This document shows, piece after piece, positions 33,228 through 41,295 of a stretch of 64,000 nt of DNA. The notes beneath the pieces are model-generated. The model was not told the DNA's origin. It made no database searches and saw only the letters and a program-made list of their open reading frames with translations. Numbering within the stretch: position 1 is the stretch's first letter; the number at the start of each line of letters is the position of its first letter. Source of the stretch: Scytonema hofmannii PCC 7110 (GTDB taxonomy: Bacteria > Cyanobacteriota > Cyanobacteriia > Cyanobacteriales > Nostocaceae); contig NZ_KQ976354.1 of assembly GCF_000346485.2 (NCBI RefSeq), positions 1,737,719 to 1,801,718 of the forward strand. The letters are read 5' to 3'. Both the position numbers and the translations under genes were made by a program.

Positions 33228-34484
33228 TTATGACTTAATAAGATGAAATTCTACAAAAGGCATAGCTATCCACCCAGTCCAAACTTTTTCTAATACCTGT
33301 GACTCTAAGTTTCTTGCTTGATCGGGAACGCAGTATATGATTTGAAGTTGATATGTTGCACCTACTTTGAGGTCAGAAAAATAATCAAAGCCATTACCTC
33401 CACTAAATCGGTGGCGAGTTTTATTAGGAATTGCAAGTTGAATCTGAACTTCAGGACTTAAGTGGAAACCGCGTTGATTATCAGAAGACTGTCGTCTGAG
33501 AGTCAAGTTTTTGTCAAAAAACCATGTTTCTTGTATATTTGTGCCTAGGTCTTCTTTATAACCCCAAAGAAGCATTGATTCTAAATTCAAAAATGCACTT
33601 TTTCCTGGTTTAATTGAATAATATTCAGGTTCCTTACTTCTCCATCTTCCTGGTGGATCGCTTTGAGAATTTATTTCTTTACTGTCGTCTCCTATTAAAA
33701 TTGCTTCTATTGAAGCTTTTTGATAAAAGCGAAAAGTCATGGATGTCTTATTCGTAATATAAATACCCAGATTTACAAGCGTTTCTGATTTAGTGATTTG
33801 AAAAGTAGAACTTGGCATTTCTATCTTGAATGTGATTCCATTCACCTCAATTGTATGCTCGTCAGTAGATAATGGCTGAACTAAACGAATATTTAGCCAC
33901 TGTGTTGATAAGATTCCTGAATGATTTTCCTGTAGAGTTCCTTCTTGTATGATATTATATTTACCAGATAATGTAGTTTCAGAGTCGATATCCAAGATAA
34001 ATCTCATCTGATAGTTTTTGGCTTCAAGTGCATCAAAACACCAGAACGACTCGAAGTTAACAGGACTAACAAGCTTGTTGTCAGGAACAGTAGGAATTTT
34101 TAGCTTTAGGGAGTTATTTTGCCAAAAAAGCTTTGCAGTCCAAGAAAAAATTGTAGATCCGTTAGGTCTGATTCTCCACAATTCAAAGTCTTTCTTCTGA
34201 TTACCTTTAATTGGTATGTTTGGCGGAGTATTAGTAATAAGTTCTTCAGTAACTAAATGTCCTTGTATTATTTGTCCATTTAATGTCAAAAGCTCTGGAA
34301 TAAAAGGTTGGTCGGGGTTAAGATAAAGGAAATTTGAAGTGTTGTGGGCGATACGCATATGCAATTTAATGGGAGTATTGACCCCAGGCTGATTTTTTGG
34401 AATGGGATAAACCCTGCAAGGAAAGAGTGTTTGGGAGGGTGTCGTAATTTCTATGTGTATATTGTTCGGTTGAGAAGATGTCAT
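33228..34484 (-). CDS. Two-domain beta-rich cluster protein (MTSS family C)
   Basis: The 418-residue protein (MTSSQPNNIHIEITTPSQTL) is the longest of three paralogues. Landmarks are NTPIKLHMRIAHNTSNFLYL, FIPELLTLNGQIIQG, FESFWCFDALEAKNYQMRF in the first half. The second half has LVNLGIYITNKTSMTFRFYQ and EKVWTGWIAMPFVEFHLIKS. The second half carries an insertion of about 35 residues (near WRSKEPEYYSIKPGKSAFLN and LGTNIQETWFF) absent from B. It has no signal peptide or membrane helix. It is flanked by 88-bp direct repeats, so it may have arrived or been duplicated as a cassette. Confidence 0.65.
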   Translation of the reverse strand: MTSSQPNNIHIEITTPSQTLFPCRVYPIPKNQPGVNTPIKLHMRIAHNTSNFLYLNPDQPFIPELLTLNGQIIQGHLVTEELITNTPPNIPIKGNQKKDFELWRIRPNGSTIFSWTAKLFWQNNSLKLKIPTVPDNKLVSPVNFESFWCFDALEAKNYQMRFILDIDSETTLSGKYNIIQEGTLQENHSGILSTQWLNIRLVQPLSTDEHTIEVNGITFKIEMPSSTFQITKSETLVNLGIYITNKTSMTFRFYQKASIEAILIGDDSKEINSQSDPPGRWRSKEPEYYSIKPGKSAFLNLESMLLWGYKEDLGTNIQETWFFDKNLTLRRQSSDNQRGFHLSPEVQIQLAIPNKTRHRFSGGNGFDYFSDLKVGATYQLQIIYCVPDQARNLESQVLEKVWTGWIAMPFVEFHLIKS

Positions 34485-34500
34485 GTCAGTAACTCTGTTA

Positions 34501-34588
34501 GCAGCAACAACAATATTTTCTCAAATATCAGGTAGTCTCGCTCAAGAGAAGCTTGTTCAGTAGCTATCAGAAATCTTTCAAAAAATAG
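34501..34588. repeat. 88-bp direct repeat, second copy
   Basis: Matches 32862-32949 with about ten differences by eye. It lies immediately upstream of the MTSS-C gene start. Confidence 0.75.
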
Positions 34589-34792
34589 TTGCCGTTCTCG
34601 CAACTTAATGTAACTCCTCAAAAACTTATGGCATCATCATTTTAATATAAAAAAATGAAATCAATCTTGCAATCTTTGCATGAATAATGTGATAATCTGA
34701 GGACTGAAGATAGCCGTATTACTTATTCTTCTTGAAGCGATCGCGCCAATTAGCGTAACTGGTTAAATTCTTCCTCTGTAATACCTAATTGT
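34589..34792. pseudogene. Uma2 3' end and HicA relic (second copy of the 23800 region)
   Basis: CGCAACTTAATGTAACT, then CTCAAAAA..TTA and TGAAATCAATCTTGCAAT match the end of the Uma2 gene and the DNA beyond it (23815-23885). The alignment continues in degraded form through the HicA-like region. No open frame survives. Confidence 0.7.
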
Positions 34793-34969
34793 TTAAGCTT
34801 GTTCTTCGTATTCTTCCTTAATCATGTCAAAAACAAAAACAAGTTCAGCACGAGCTGCATCCGGAGTTTCTCCCCAAGCATGACAGCCAGAAATTGCTAG
34901 CAGATAGGCGACAAAAGTACCATTATCATCAGGACGTATAACAATAGTATAGTTTTGTAGAGATTTCAT
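34793..34969 (-). CDS. HicB-like antitoxin-fold small protein, 58 aa
   Basis: The 58-residue frame from ATG at 34969 reads MKSLQNYTIVIRPDDNGTFV, AYLLAISGCHAWGETPDAA, then AELVFVFDMIKEEYEEQA. This is the HicB/UPF0150 fold with the conserved GCHAWG region. It appears shortened at the C-terminus. In the next frame, the usual ending KLKQLGITEEEFNQLR is still encoded, so a frameshift near 34800 has cut the tail. No intact HicA is adjacent. It may still be a functional orphan antitoxin or a decaying gene. Confidence 0.55.
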   Translation of the reverse strand: MKSLQNYTIVIRPDDNGTFVAYLLAISGCHAWGETPDAARAELVFVFDMIKEEYEEQA

Positions 34970-35104
34970 AATACCTAAGCTATAAAAAAGCAGATTATCT
35001 TAATTTATCAAATAACTAAATTTATCTGCGTCCATCTGCGTTCATCTGCGGTTAATTATTCTTTCTTCGTGTTTTCATGGTGGGCAATGCCCACCCAAAA
35101 TAAA

Positions 35105-37768
35105 CTACTTTTTCCCTGCAGTCGGCATACCCAAAATATCCTCAATCCTTGGCATCTGTTCCAACGCAATTACCCTTCCTTCATCCTCAAAACCAGCAAT
35201 TTGGTCGAAATTCAAATACCGATACAAATCATCAGCAAAAGGATGAATCTTACTCGCCACAATATCCAAATATTCCTGCACAGTAGGAATCCTTCCCAAC
35301 AGCGCACAAACTGCAGCCAATTCCGCAGAACCGAGATAAACTCGTGCATCTTTACCCATGCGGTTATTGAAGTTGCGGGTAGAAGTAGAAAACACTGTCA
35401 CGCCATCAGCAACTCGCGCCTGATTACCCATGCACAAACTGCAACCGGGTATTTCTGTCCGCGCACCTGCAGCACCAAAAATACCATAAACACCTTCTTC
35501 TTTCAGTTGGTGTTCGTCCATGCGAGTTGGTGGAGAAACCCACAAACGAGTTTTCACTGCACCTGCACCATCCAACACCTTAGCCATTGCGCGATAATGA
35601 CCGATATTCGTCATACAAGAACCAAGGAACACTTCTTGTATTGGGTCATTAGCCACTTCCGATAATAATTTCACATTATCGGGGTCATTGGGCGCAGCCA
35701 CAATAGGTTCTTTGATTTCGTTCAGATCGATTTCGATAATTTCCGCGTATTCTGCATCAGCATCCGCTTCTAACAATACCGGATTTGCCAACCACTCCTC
35801 CATCTTAGCAACACGCCGCATAATGGTACGGGCATCTTGATAACCTCGTGCTACCATGTTCTTCAACAGCGCTACGTTGGAACGCAGATATTCTGAAATT
35901 GTCTCAACACTCAACTTGATAGTACAACCCCCACAAGAACGTTCGGCACTTGCATCAGTCAGTTCAAACGCTTGCTCAACTTTCAAATCTGGCAAACCTT
36001 CCATCTCCAGAATCCGCCCAGCAAAGACATTTTTCTTGTTCTTCTTCTCTACTGTGAGCAAACCTTTCTGAATCGCTACGTAGGGAATGGCATTCACTAT
36101 ATCCCTCAAAGTAATACCAGGTTGCAACTCTCCTTTAAACCTTACCAACACAGATTCTGGCATATCCAAAGGCATGACACCCAAAGCCGCTGCAAACGCC
36201 ACCAATCCAGAACCACCAGGGAAGGAAATACCTAGGGGGAATCGCGTATGGGAGTCTCCACCAGTTCCGACAGTATCTGGTAACAGCATCCGATTTAACC
36301 AGGAATGGATGATACCATCACCGGGACGTAAAGCGACACCAGCACGAGAGGCGAAAAAGTCAGGCAATTCCTTATGAGTTTTGATATCAACTGGTTTGGG
36401 ATACGCTGCTGTATGACAGAAACTCTGGATTGTCAAGTCAGCAGAAAAACCCAGACAAGCGAGTTCTTTCAATTCATCGCGAGTCATCGGTCCTGTAGTA
36501 TCCTGAGAACCAACAGTTGTCATGATGGGTTCGCAGGATGTACCGGGACGAACTCCAGGTAAACCGCAAGCTTTACCTACCATTTTCTGTGCCAACGTAT
36601 AACCTTTACCCGTGTCAGTCGGTTGCTGGGGACGGGTAAAGACTGTGCTGGGTTCTAAACCAAGAGCAAGTCTGGTTTTGTCCGTGAGGGTACGTCCGAT
36701 GAGTAAGGGAATGCGTCCACCAGCACGGACTTCATCAAGAATTGTGTCGGGTTTGAGGGTGAAGGTGGAAATAACTTCGCCGTCTTCGTTGGTGATTTCT
36801 CCTCTATGGGGATAGATTGTAATTACCATCCCGGTTTCCATCTTGGTGACATCACACTGGATGGGTAAAGCACCAGCGTCTTCTGCAGTGTTAAAGAAAA
36901 TGGGTGCGATCGTACTACCTAAAATATACCCACCCGATCGCTTGTTGGGTATGTAAGGAATATCATGCCCAATGTGCCATAACACAGAGTTAATTGCCGA
37001 TTTGCGGGAGGAACCAGTCCCTACCACATCCCCGACATAAGCTACGGGAAAACCTTTTGTCTTTAACTCAGCAATGGTTTGCAGTGAACCAGGCATTCTA
37101 CTTTCCAGCATTGCCAAAGCGTGTAGGGGAATATCGGGACGTGTGGTAGCCTGGGTTGCAGGAGACAAGTCGTCAGTATTTGTCTCGCCTGGTACTTTGA
37201 AGACAGTCACGTTGATGAATTCTGGTACTATCGGACGAGAAGTAAACCATTCAGCTTCTACCCAAGAGTCAATAACCTGTTTGGCGAAAGGATTGGTTTT
37301 GGATAATTCTAGAATATCGTGGAAGGCATCATACACCAAAAGGGTTTTGCTCAATGCCTCTGCTGCATAGGCGGCTATCGGTTCCTTTCCTTGCCCTTTC
37401 ATCATTAGGGGTGTTTCAGAAGAATCCGATAGGGATGTACTTGGAGTTTGCAGGAGTTCGATTAACGATTGGACGTTGTAACCACCCACCATTGTACCCA
37501 ACCATTGCACTGCAGCAATCGGTGAAATCAAGGGGCTACTGACTTCCTTTTTGGCAATGGCAGTGAGAAACCCTGCTTTGACATAGGCTGCAGGATCGAC
37601 CCCAGGAGAAATGCGATCGCTCAACAAGTGTAGTAATGTCTCTTCTTCACCCGCAGGAGGATTTTTTAGTAATTCACATAGTTCAGATGTTTGTTTTGCA
37701 TCTAATGGTAAGGGGGGGATTCCGAGGGCGGCTCTTTCTGTAACGTGTCTGCGGTATGATTCTAACAT
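35105..37768 (-). CDS. acnB: Bifunctional aconitate hydratase 2 / 2-methylisocitrate dehydratase
   Basis: AcnB interconverts citrate and isocitrate through cis-aconitate in the TCA pathway, using a [4Fe-4S] cluster in the cytoplasm. The 887-residue protein has the AcnB order: N-terminal HEAT-like domain ([20 protein letters not shown]), swivel domain, then catalytic domains. Cluster cysteines lie in [14 protein letters not shown] and [13 protein letters not shown]. Other landmarks are [38 protein letters not shown] and the [14 protein letters not shown] region near the end. Length is normal and the frame is intact. No regulator or partner is adjacent; the ferredoxin gene is divergent. Confidence 0.97.
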   Translation of the reverse strand: MLESYRRHVTERAALGIPPLPLDAKQTSELCELLKNPPAGEEETLLHLLSDRISPGVDPAAYVKAGFLTAIAKKEVSSPLISPIAAVQWLGTMVGGYNVQSLIELLQTPSTSLSDSSETPLMMKGQGKEPIAAYAAEALSKTLLVYDAFHDILELSKTNPFAKQVIDSWVEAEWFTSRPIVPEFINVTVFKVPGETNTDDLSPATQATTRPDIPLHALAMLESRMPGSLQTIAELKTKGFPVAYVGDVVGTGSSRKSAINSVLWHIGHDIPYIPNKRSGGYILGSTIAPIFFNTAEDAGALPIQCDVTKMETGMVITIYPHRGEITNEDGEVISTFTLKPDTILDEVRAGGRIPLLIGRTLTDKTRLALGLEPSTVFTRPQQPTDTGKGYTLAQKMVGKACGLPGVRPGTSCEPIMTTVGSQDTTGPMTRDELKELACLGFSADLTIQSFCHTAAYPKPVDIKTHKELPDFFASRAGVALRPGDGIIHSWLNRMLLPDTVGTGGDSHTRFPLGISFPGGSGLVAFAAALGVMPLDMPESVLVRFKGELQPGITLRDIVNAIPYVAIQKGLLTVEKKNKKNVFAGRILEMEGLPDLKVEQAFELTDASAERSCGGCTIKLSVETISEYLRSNVALLKNMVARGYQDARTIMRRVAKMEEWLANPVLLEADADAEYAEIIEIDLNEIKEPIVAAPNDPDNVKLLSEVANDPIQEVFLGSCMTNIGHYRAMAKVLDGAGAVKTRLWVSPPTRMDEHQLKEEGVYGIFGAAGARTEIPGCSLCMGNQARVADGVTVFSTSTRNFNNRMGKDARVYLGSAELAAVCALLGRIPTVQEYLDIVASKIHPFADDLYRYLNFDQIAGFEDEGRVIALEQMPRIEDILGMPTAGKK

Positions 37769-38028
37769 TCTGCTCTCCAGATATTCAAATGAGGGGGGCG
37801 GGGGTCAGGGGTCAGGCGGAATTCTCTTGTCCCTAACTCCTAATCCCTAACCCCTCTTAACAATTATCGCGGAATTCCCCATTCTCTTATAATTATCACG
37901 CTCATAGTGCGTTTACGAGTCAAGCTGTTTTAAGATAAATCTTTTTTTTGCTTTTCTTAATTGGGTTTCTGCCTATTCATAGGATAAAATATTTAACTTG
38001 TCTATTGCCAGATCGCTGATAATTCTTT

Positions 38029-38343
38029 ATGCCCAAAACACACACAGTTGAAATTATCTACCAAGGCAAAACTCATACTTTGCAAGTTCCCGAAAATGAA
38101 ACCATCCTATCAGTCGCTGATGCTGCTAGTTTAGAGTTGCCAAGTTCCTGTCATGCAGGAGTTTGCACGACTTGTGCAGCCCAAATTATTTCCGGAACTG
38201 TGGATCAAACTGATGGCATGGGCGTTAGTCCAGACCTTCAAAAACAGGGCTATGTATTGCTTTGTGTTGCTTATCCTCGCTCTGATTTGAAAATTGAAAC
38301 TGAGAAAGAGGATATAGTTTATCAGTTGCAATTTGGTAAATAA
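38029..38343 (+). CDS. Plant-type [2Fe-2S] ferredoxin
   Basis: The 104-residue protein has the cluster pattern Cys41-x4-Cys46-x2-Cys49 (SCHAGVCTTCAAQ) and Cys79 (GYVLLCVAYP), the four ligands of plant-type ferredoxins. It also has the usual acidic surface residues (EDIVYQLQFGK end). It is soluble and likely accepts electrons from photosystem I or FNR and passes them to a specific enzyme. It differs from the main PetF in length and in the GTVDQTDGMGVSPD segment, so I leave the gene symbol empty. It is divergent from acnB across 260 bp. Confidence 0.92.
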   Translation: MPKTHTVEIIYQGKTHTLQVPENETILSVADAASLELPSSCHAGVCTTCAAQIISGTVDQTDGMGVSPDLQKQGYVLLCVAYPRSDLKIETEKEDIVYQLQFGK

Positions 38344-38421
38344 TAAAAAATGTGGTACGACGCATCTGTAGGATTATACAGACGCCTATAGCCCCTCCGT
38401 ACATAAGTTAGGAAGAACACG

Positions 38422-38595
38422 ATGACTACTCATTTTATTACTGCAGAAATTGATTTACAAGAAACTCCCACCGAACTGCAAAAAGCGATTGAAGCAGAAC
38501 TAAAAAAACAGGGAGAACCCCTCCGTTGGGCTATCACCTCAGTAGACGTTAAAAAGCAAACCTGCTCTGTTGAAGCTGTTGTAACTAATGGATAG
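38422..38595 (+). CDS. Small conserved-type cyanobacterial protein, 57 aa
   Basis: The ATG at 38422 is preceded by AGGAAG with about 7 bases between. The 57 residues (MTTHFITAEIDLQETPTEL, QKAIEAELKKQGEPLRWAI, TSVDVKKQTCSVEAVVTN) have a strand-helix-strand-strand character and read like a small folded protein. I recall similar short open frames near ferredoxin genes in cyanobacteria but cannot name the family. It is 78 bases downstream of the ferredoxin gene in the same direction and may be co-transcribed. Confidence 0.6.
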   Translation: MTTHFITAEIDLQETPTELQKAIEAELKKQGEPLRWAITSVDVKKQTCSVEAVVTNG

Positions 38596-38640
38596 TGGTT
38601 AGTAGTTAGGGACTTCCAAATAAAGAAATATCCCAGAATT

Positions 38641-38720
38641 TCTTGTGGTGCGGGCGTCCCCGCCCGCCACTCATACACCCCCCCCCCCCCCCCCCGCCAC
38701 TCATACAGGACGGGGGGGGG
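38641..38720. repeat. Poly-C tract and GCGGGCG repeat
   Basis: 18 consecutive C (38678-38695) and 9 consecutive G (38712-38720), with a 13-bp direct repeat CGCCACTCATACA (38665-38677 and 38695-38707) around the C run. Homopolymer length here may be inexact or variable. Confidence 0.8.
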
Positions 38721-38846
38721 ACATCCATCTCACAATATAGGATAAATTATTTCCTAGCAATCCCTTAGTAGTTAATAGTTAACCACTAACAACTCACGAT
38801 GACAGGCGAGACGCTCGTCCTACACCACTAACAACTAACAACTTTC

Positions 38847-39935
38847 GTGAATTTATATACATCCATTTTAATTGTACCAACTGGCATTGGGGCATCCATT
38901 GGGGGTTATGCAGGAGATGCATTGCCAGTTGCAAAAGCTGTCGCTAGGGTTTGCGATCGCTTGATTACTCACCCAAATGTTCTCAATGGAGCCAACCTGT
39001 ACTGGAATTTACCCAACGCTCTTTACGTAGAAGGTTACGGGCTTGACAAATTTGCTGCTGGCGAGTGGGGACTACGCCCAGTCTATCAAAATCGAATAGG
39101 TTTGATTTTAGACCAAGGCATTGAACCAGAGTTACAGTTGCGGCACTTGCAAGCAGCAGATGCAGCTAGAGCTACACTAGGATTATCTTTGACAGACTAT
39201 GTTATAACTGATGCACACTTAGAAGTACAATTACAGATATCGGCATCGGGGGCAAGTTGGGGAACAATCGGTAACCCAGATAGCCTGTTACGAGCAGCAG
39301 AAATATTAATTGAAAAAGCAGGGGCGGAAGCGATCGCAGTGGTTGCGCGTTTTCCCGATAACATAGATGAGGAAATAGAACAAAAGTACCGCCAAGGGCA
39401 AGGAATTGATCCCATCGCAGGTGCAGAAGCAGTCATTAGTCATTTAATCGTCAGAACTTTTCAGATCCCTTGTGCCCATTCCCCCGCTTTTTTGCCTCCT
39501 CCCCTCGATCCCAATTTATCTCCCCGTTCTGCGGCTGAAGAATTGGGTTATACTTTTTTAACAAGCGTGCTTGTTGGTTTGAGTCGCGCACCCCAATTTC
39601 TGATTGGGGGAAGTCATCAATTGACCGAATCTAAGACCAAAATAAAAACAGGAGACATCTGGGTTAATCAAGTCGATGCGGCAATTGTACCCGCAACTGC
39701 TTGTGGTAGTAGCGCTTTACTGAGTTTAAGCCGCAGTCGGCGATGCCAAATCGTGACGGTGGAGGACAATCAAACTCAGATACAAGTACCACCCCAACCT
39801 TTGGGGATAAAATCAATACAGGTAAATTCATATCTAGAGGCAATAGGTGTATTGGTCGCGCACCAAGCGGGGATCGATCCATCTACCCTCAGTTCAGAAA
39901 TATCCCAATTACGATTATTAAAATATGAAAGTTAA
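38847..39935 (+). CDS. DUF3326-family conserved protein
   Basis: The 362-residue protein begins with GTG at 38847 (NLYTSILIVPTGIGASIGGY). It contains landmarks I associate with the cyanobacterial and plastid DUF3326 family: ANLYWNLPNALYVEGYGLD, DYVITDAHLEVQL, ASGASWGTIGNPDSLLRAAE, VVARFPDN and CAHSPAFLPPPLDP. The family is soluble and of unknown function, though its wide conservation in phototrophs suggests a housekeeping role. The frame is complete. It is upstream of the CPBP protease by 81 bases in the same direction. Confidence 0.82.
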   Translation: MNLYTSILIVPTGIGASIGGYAGDALPVAKAVARVCDRLITHPNVLNGANLYWNLPNALYVEGYGLDKFAAGEWGLRPVYQNRIGLILDQGIEPELQLRHLQAADAARATLGLSLTDYVITDAHLEVQLQISASGASWGTIGNPDSLLRAAEILIEKAGAEAIAVVARFPDNIDEEIEQKYRQGQGIDPIAGAEAVISHLIVRTFQIPCAHSPAFLPPPLDPNLSPRSAAEELGYTFLTSVLVGLSRAPQFLIGGSHQLTESKTKIKTGDIWVNQVDAAIVPATACGSSALLSLSRSRRCQIVTVEDNQTQIQVPPQPLGIKSIQVNSYLEAIGVLVAHQAGIDPSTLSSEISQLRLLKYES

Positions 39936-40016
39936 ATCATGAATTGTTAAGCATTCAGGACTAACATCAAATTAGAATTCACAATTTTTTCCATTTCCCT
40001 CCTTGAGGAGACTCCC

Positions 40017-40610
40017 GTGGCACAACAGCACAAGCACGAGCCAGAAGTTCCATACCTGACACGCACCCAAGTGTTGGTGGCGATGGGAGTAACTGCAGTT
40101 ATTTTGTGGATAGTCGCTAAACTGTGGTTGCGCTTTGGCAACATTTCTTTAATGTCCTGGCGTTGGCAACAAACAGAGTTAATGCTAGGAGTTTTTTTGG
40201 GTTTATGTATCACCATTTTAAGTGGTATAGTTTATCGCCTTTGGACTCCCTACCGCAGAAGCGCAAACTATTACTTAGAAATGGTTTTAAGACCCCTAGC
40301 TTTGCCAGACATCATTTGGCTGGGGCTACTACCTGGTTTGAGTGAAGAATTGTTATTTCGCGGTGTGATGGTACCAGCTTTAGGATTCAATCATTTAGCT
40401 GTTATTATATCTAGCCTTTGCTTTGGTGTCTTACACCTCAGCAGTCCTCAACAATGGCCTTACGTAGCTTGGGCAACTGTTGTCGGGTTGTTGCTAGGAT
40501 ACAGCGCCCTTTTTAGTGGCAATTTACTGGTGCCAATTATTGCTCATGTGATTACCAACATGATTTCCAGCTTTTTATGGAAGGTTGGACAATCCTCGCT
40601 CAGGATATAG
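40017..40610 (+). CDS. CPBP-family intramembrane glutamic endopeptidase
   Basis: The 197-residue membrane protein starts at GTG 40017 (CCTTGAGGAG upstream). It has about six helices and the CPBP (Abi/CAAX) motifs: LSEELLFRGVM with the EExxxR active site near residue 118, then CFGVLHLS (His) and IIAHVITNM (His-x3-Asn). These proteases cleave within membranes or help in bacteriocin immunity or prenyl-protein processing. In cyanobacteria most are uncharacterised. The last 36 bases overlap the 3' end of purN on the other strand. Confidence 0.87.
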   Translation: MAQQHKHEPEVPYLTRTQVLVAMGVTAVILWIVAKLWLRFGNISLMSWRWQQTELMLGVFLGLCITILSGIVYRLWTPYRRSANYYLEMVLRPLALPDIIWLGLLPGLSEELLFRGVMVPALGFNHLAVIISSLCFGVLHLSSPQQWPYVAWATVVGLLLGYSALFSGNLLVPIIAHVITNMISSFLWKVGQSSLRI

Positions 40611-41249
40611 TGCTGCAAGAGCGATCGCATCTGGTAAAATGCGATGCTCTTGCACTTGAATCCTAGCATGAAGTGTTTCTGGTGTATCACCGGGCAACAC
40701 GGGTACAGCCGCTTGCATCACAATAGGACCGCTATCCATTTCCAAACAAATGAGATGCACTGTACAACCAGCAATCTTCACGCCTGCTGCAAGTGCGGCT
40801 TCTACAGCATGCGATCCCTTAAAACTGGGTAACAAGCTCGGATGAATATTAAGAATTCTGTTCGGGAAAGCGTCTATTAAAACAGACGTTACCAGTCGCA
40901 TCCAACCTGCCATAACCACCCATTCCACACCATATTGCCGCAAAGTTTGCACAATTTGTCCGTCTAAATCTTGGCGGCGCTTGTAGTCGCGGTGATTGAG
41001 AAGTACTGCAGGTACGCCGCTTTTTGCCGCCCGTACCGCAGCATAAGCATCCGGGTTATTATAAATTAAGACTTGAATCTCAGCAGATAAGCGCCCATCG
41101 TCAATCGCTTGAGTAATAGCTTCAAAATTACTGCCATTTCCCGAAGCCATAATCCCCAGTTTGATAGTGCTATCTGTTGATTTGTAGCTAGAAATGCTTG
41201 GAGAAATCAAGCTAACATTGAGTGTATCGGTCAGAGAATTTTGATTCAT
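40575..41249 (-). CDS. purN: Phosphoribosylglycinamide formyltransferase
   Basis: PurN transfers a formyl group from 10-formyl-THF to GAR in purine synthesis. Visible motifs are LGIMASGNGSNFEAI (GAR-binding), NIHPSLLPSFKGSHAV (catalytic Asn-x-His) and CTVHLICLEMDSGPIVMQ (catalytic Asp). The 224-residue protein has a 30-residue N-terminal extension relative to the E. coli enzyme; an alternative start near MASGNGS would be too short, so the extension seems real but variable. It is 3' overlapping with the CPBP gene. purB lies 3 kb away. Confidence 0.95.
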   Translation of the reverse strand: MNQNSLTDTLNVSLISPSISSYKSTDSTIKLGIMASGNGSNFEAITQAIDDGRLSAEIQVLIYNNPDAYAAVRAAKSGVPAVLLNHRDYKRRQDLDGQIVQTLRQYGVEWVVMAGWMRLVTSVLIDAFPNRILNIHPSLLPSFKGSHAVEAALAAGVKIAGCTVHLICLEMDSGPIVMQAAVPVLPGDTPETLHARIQVQEHRILPDAIALAALYPERGLSNLP

Positions 41250-41295
41250 AAAATCTACGGCTGTTTTACATTATGCTTTACCATCGCTCGCACAA

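Noticed and set aside
35069-35665. 198-codon plus-strand frame opposite acnB
   Set aside because: Antisense to the conserved acnB catalytic domain; a shadow of biased codon use.
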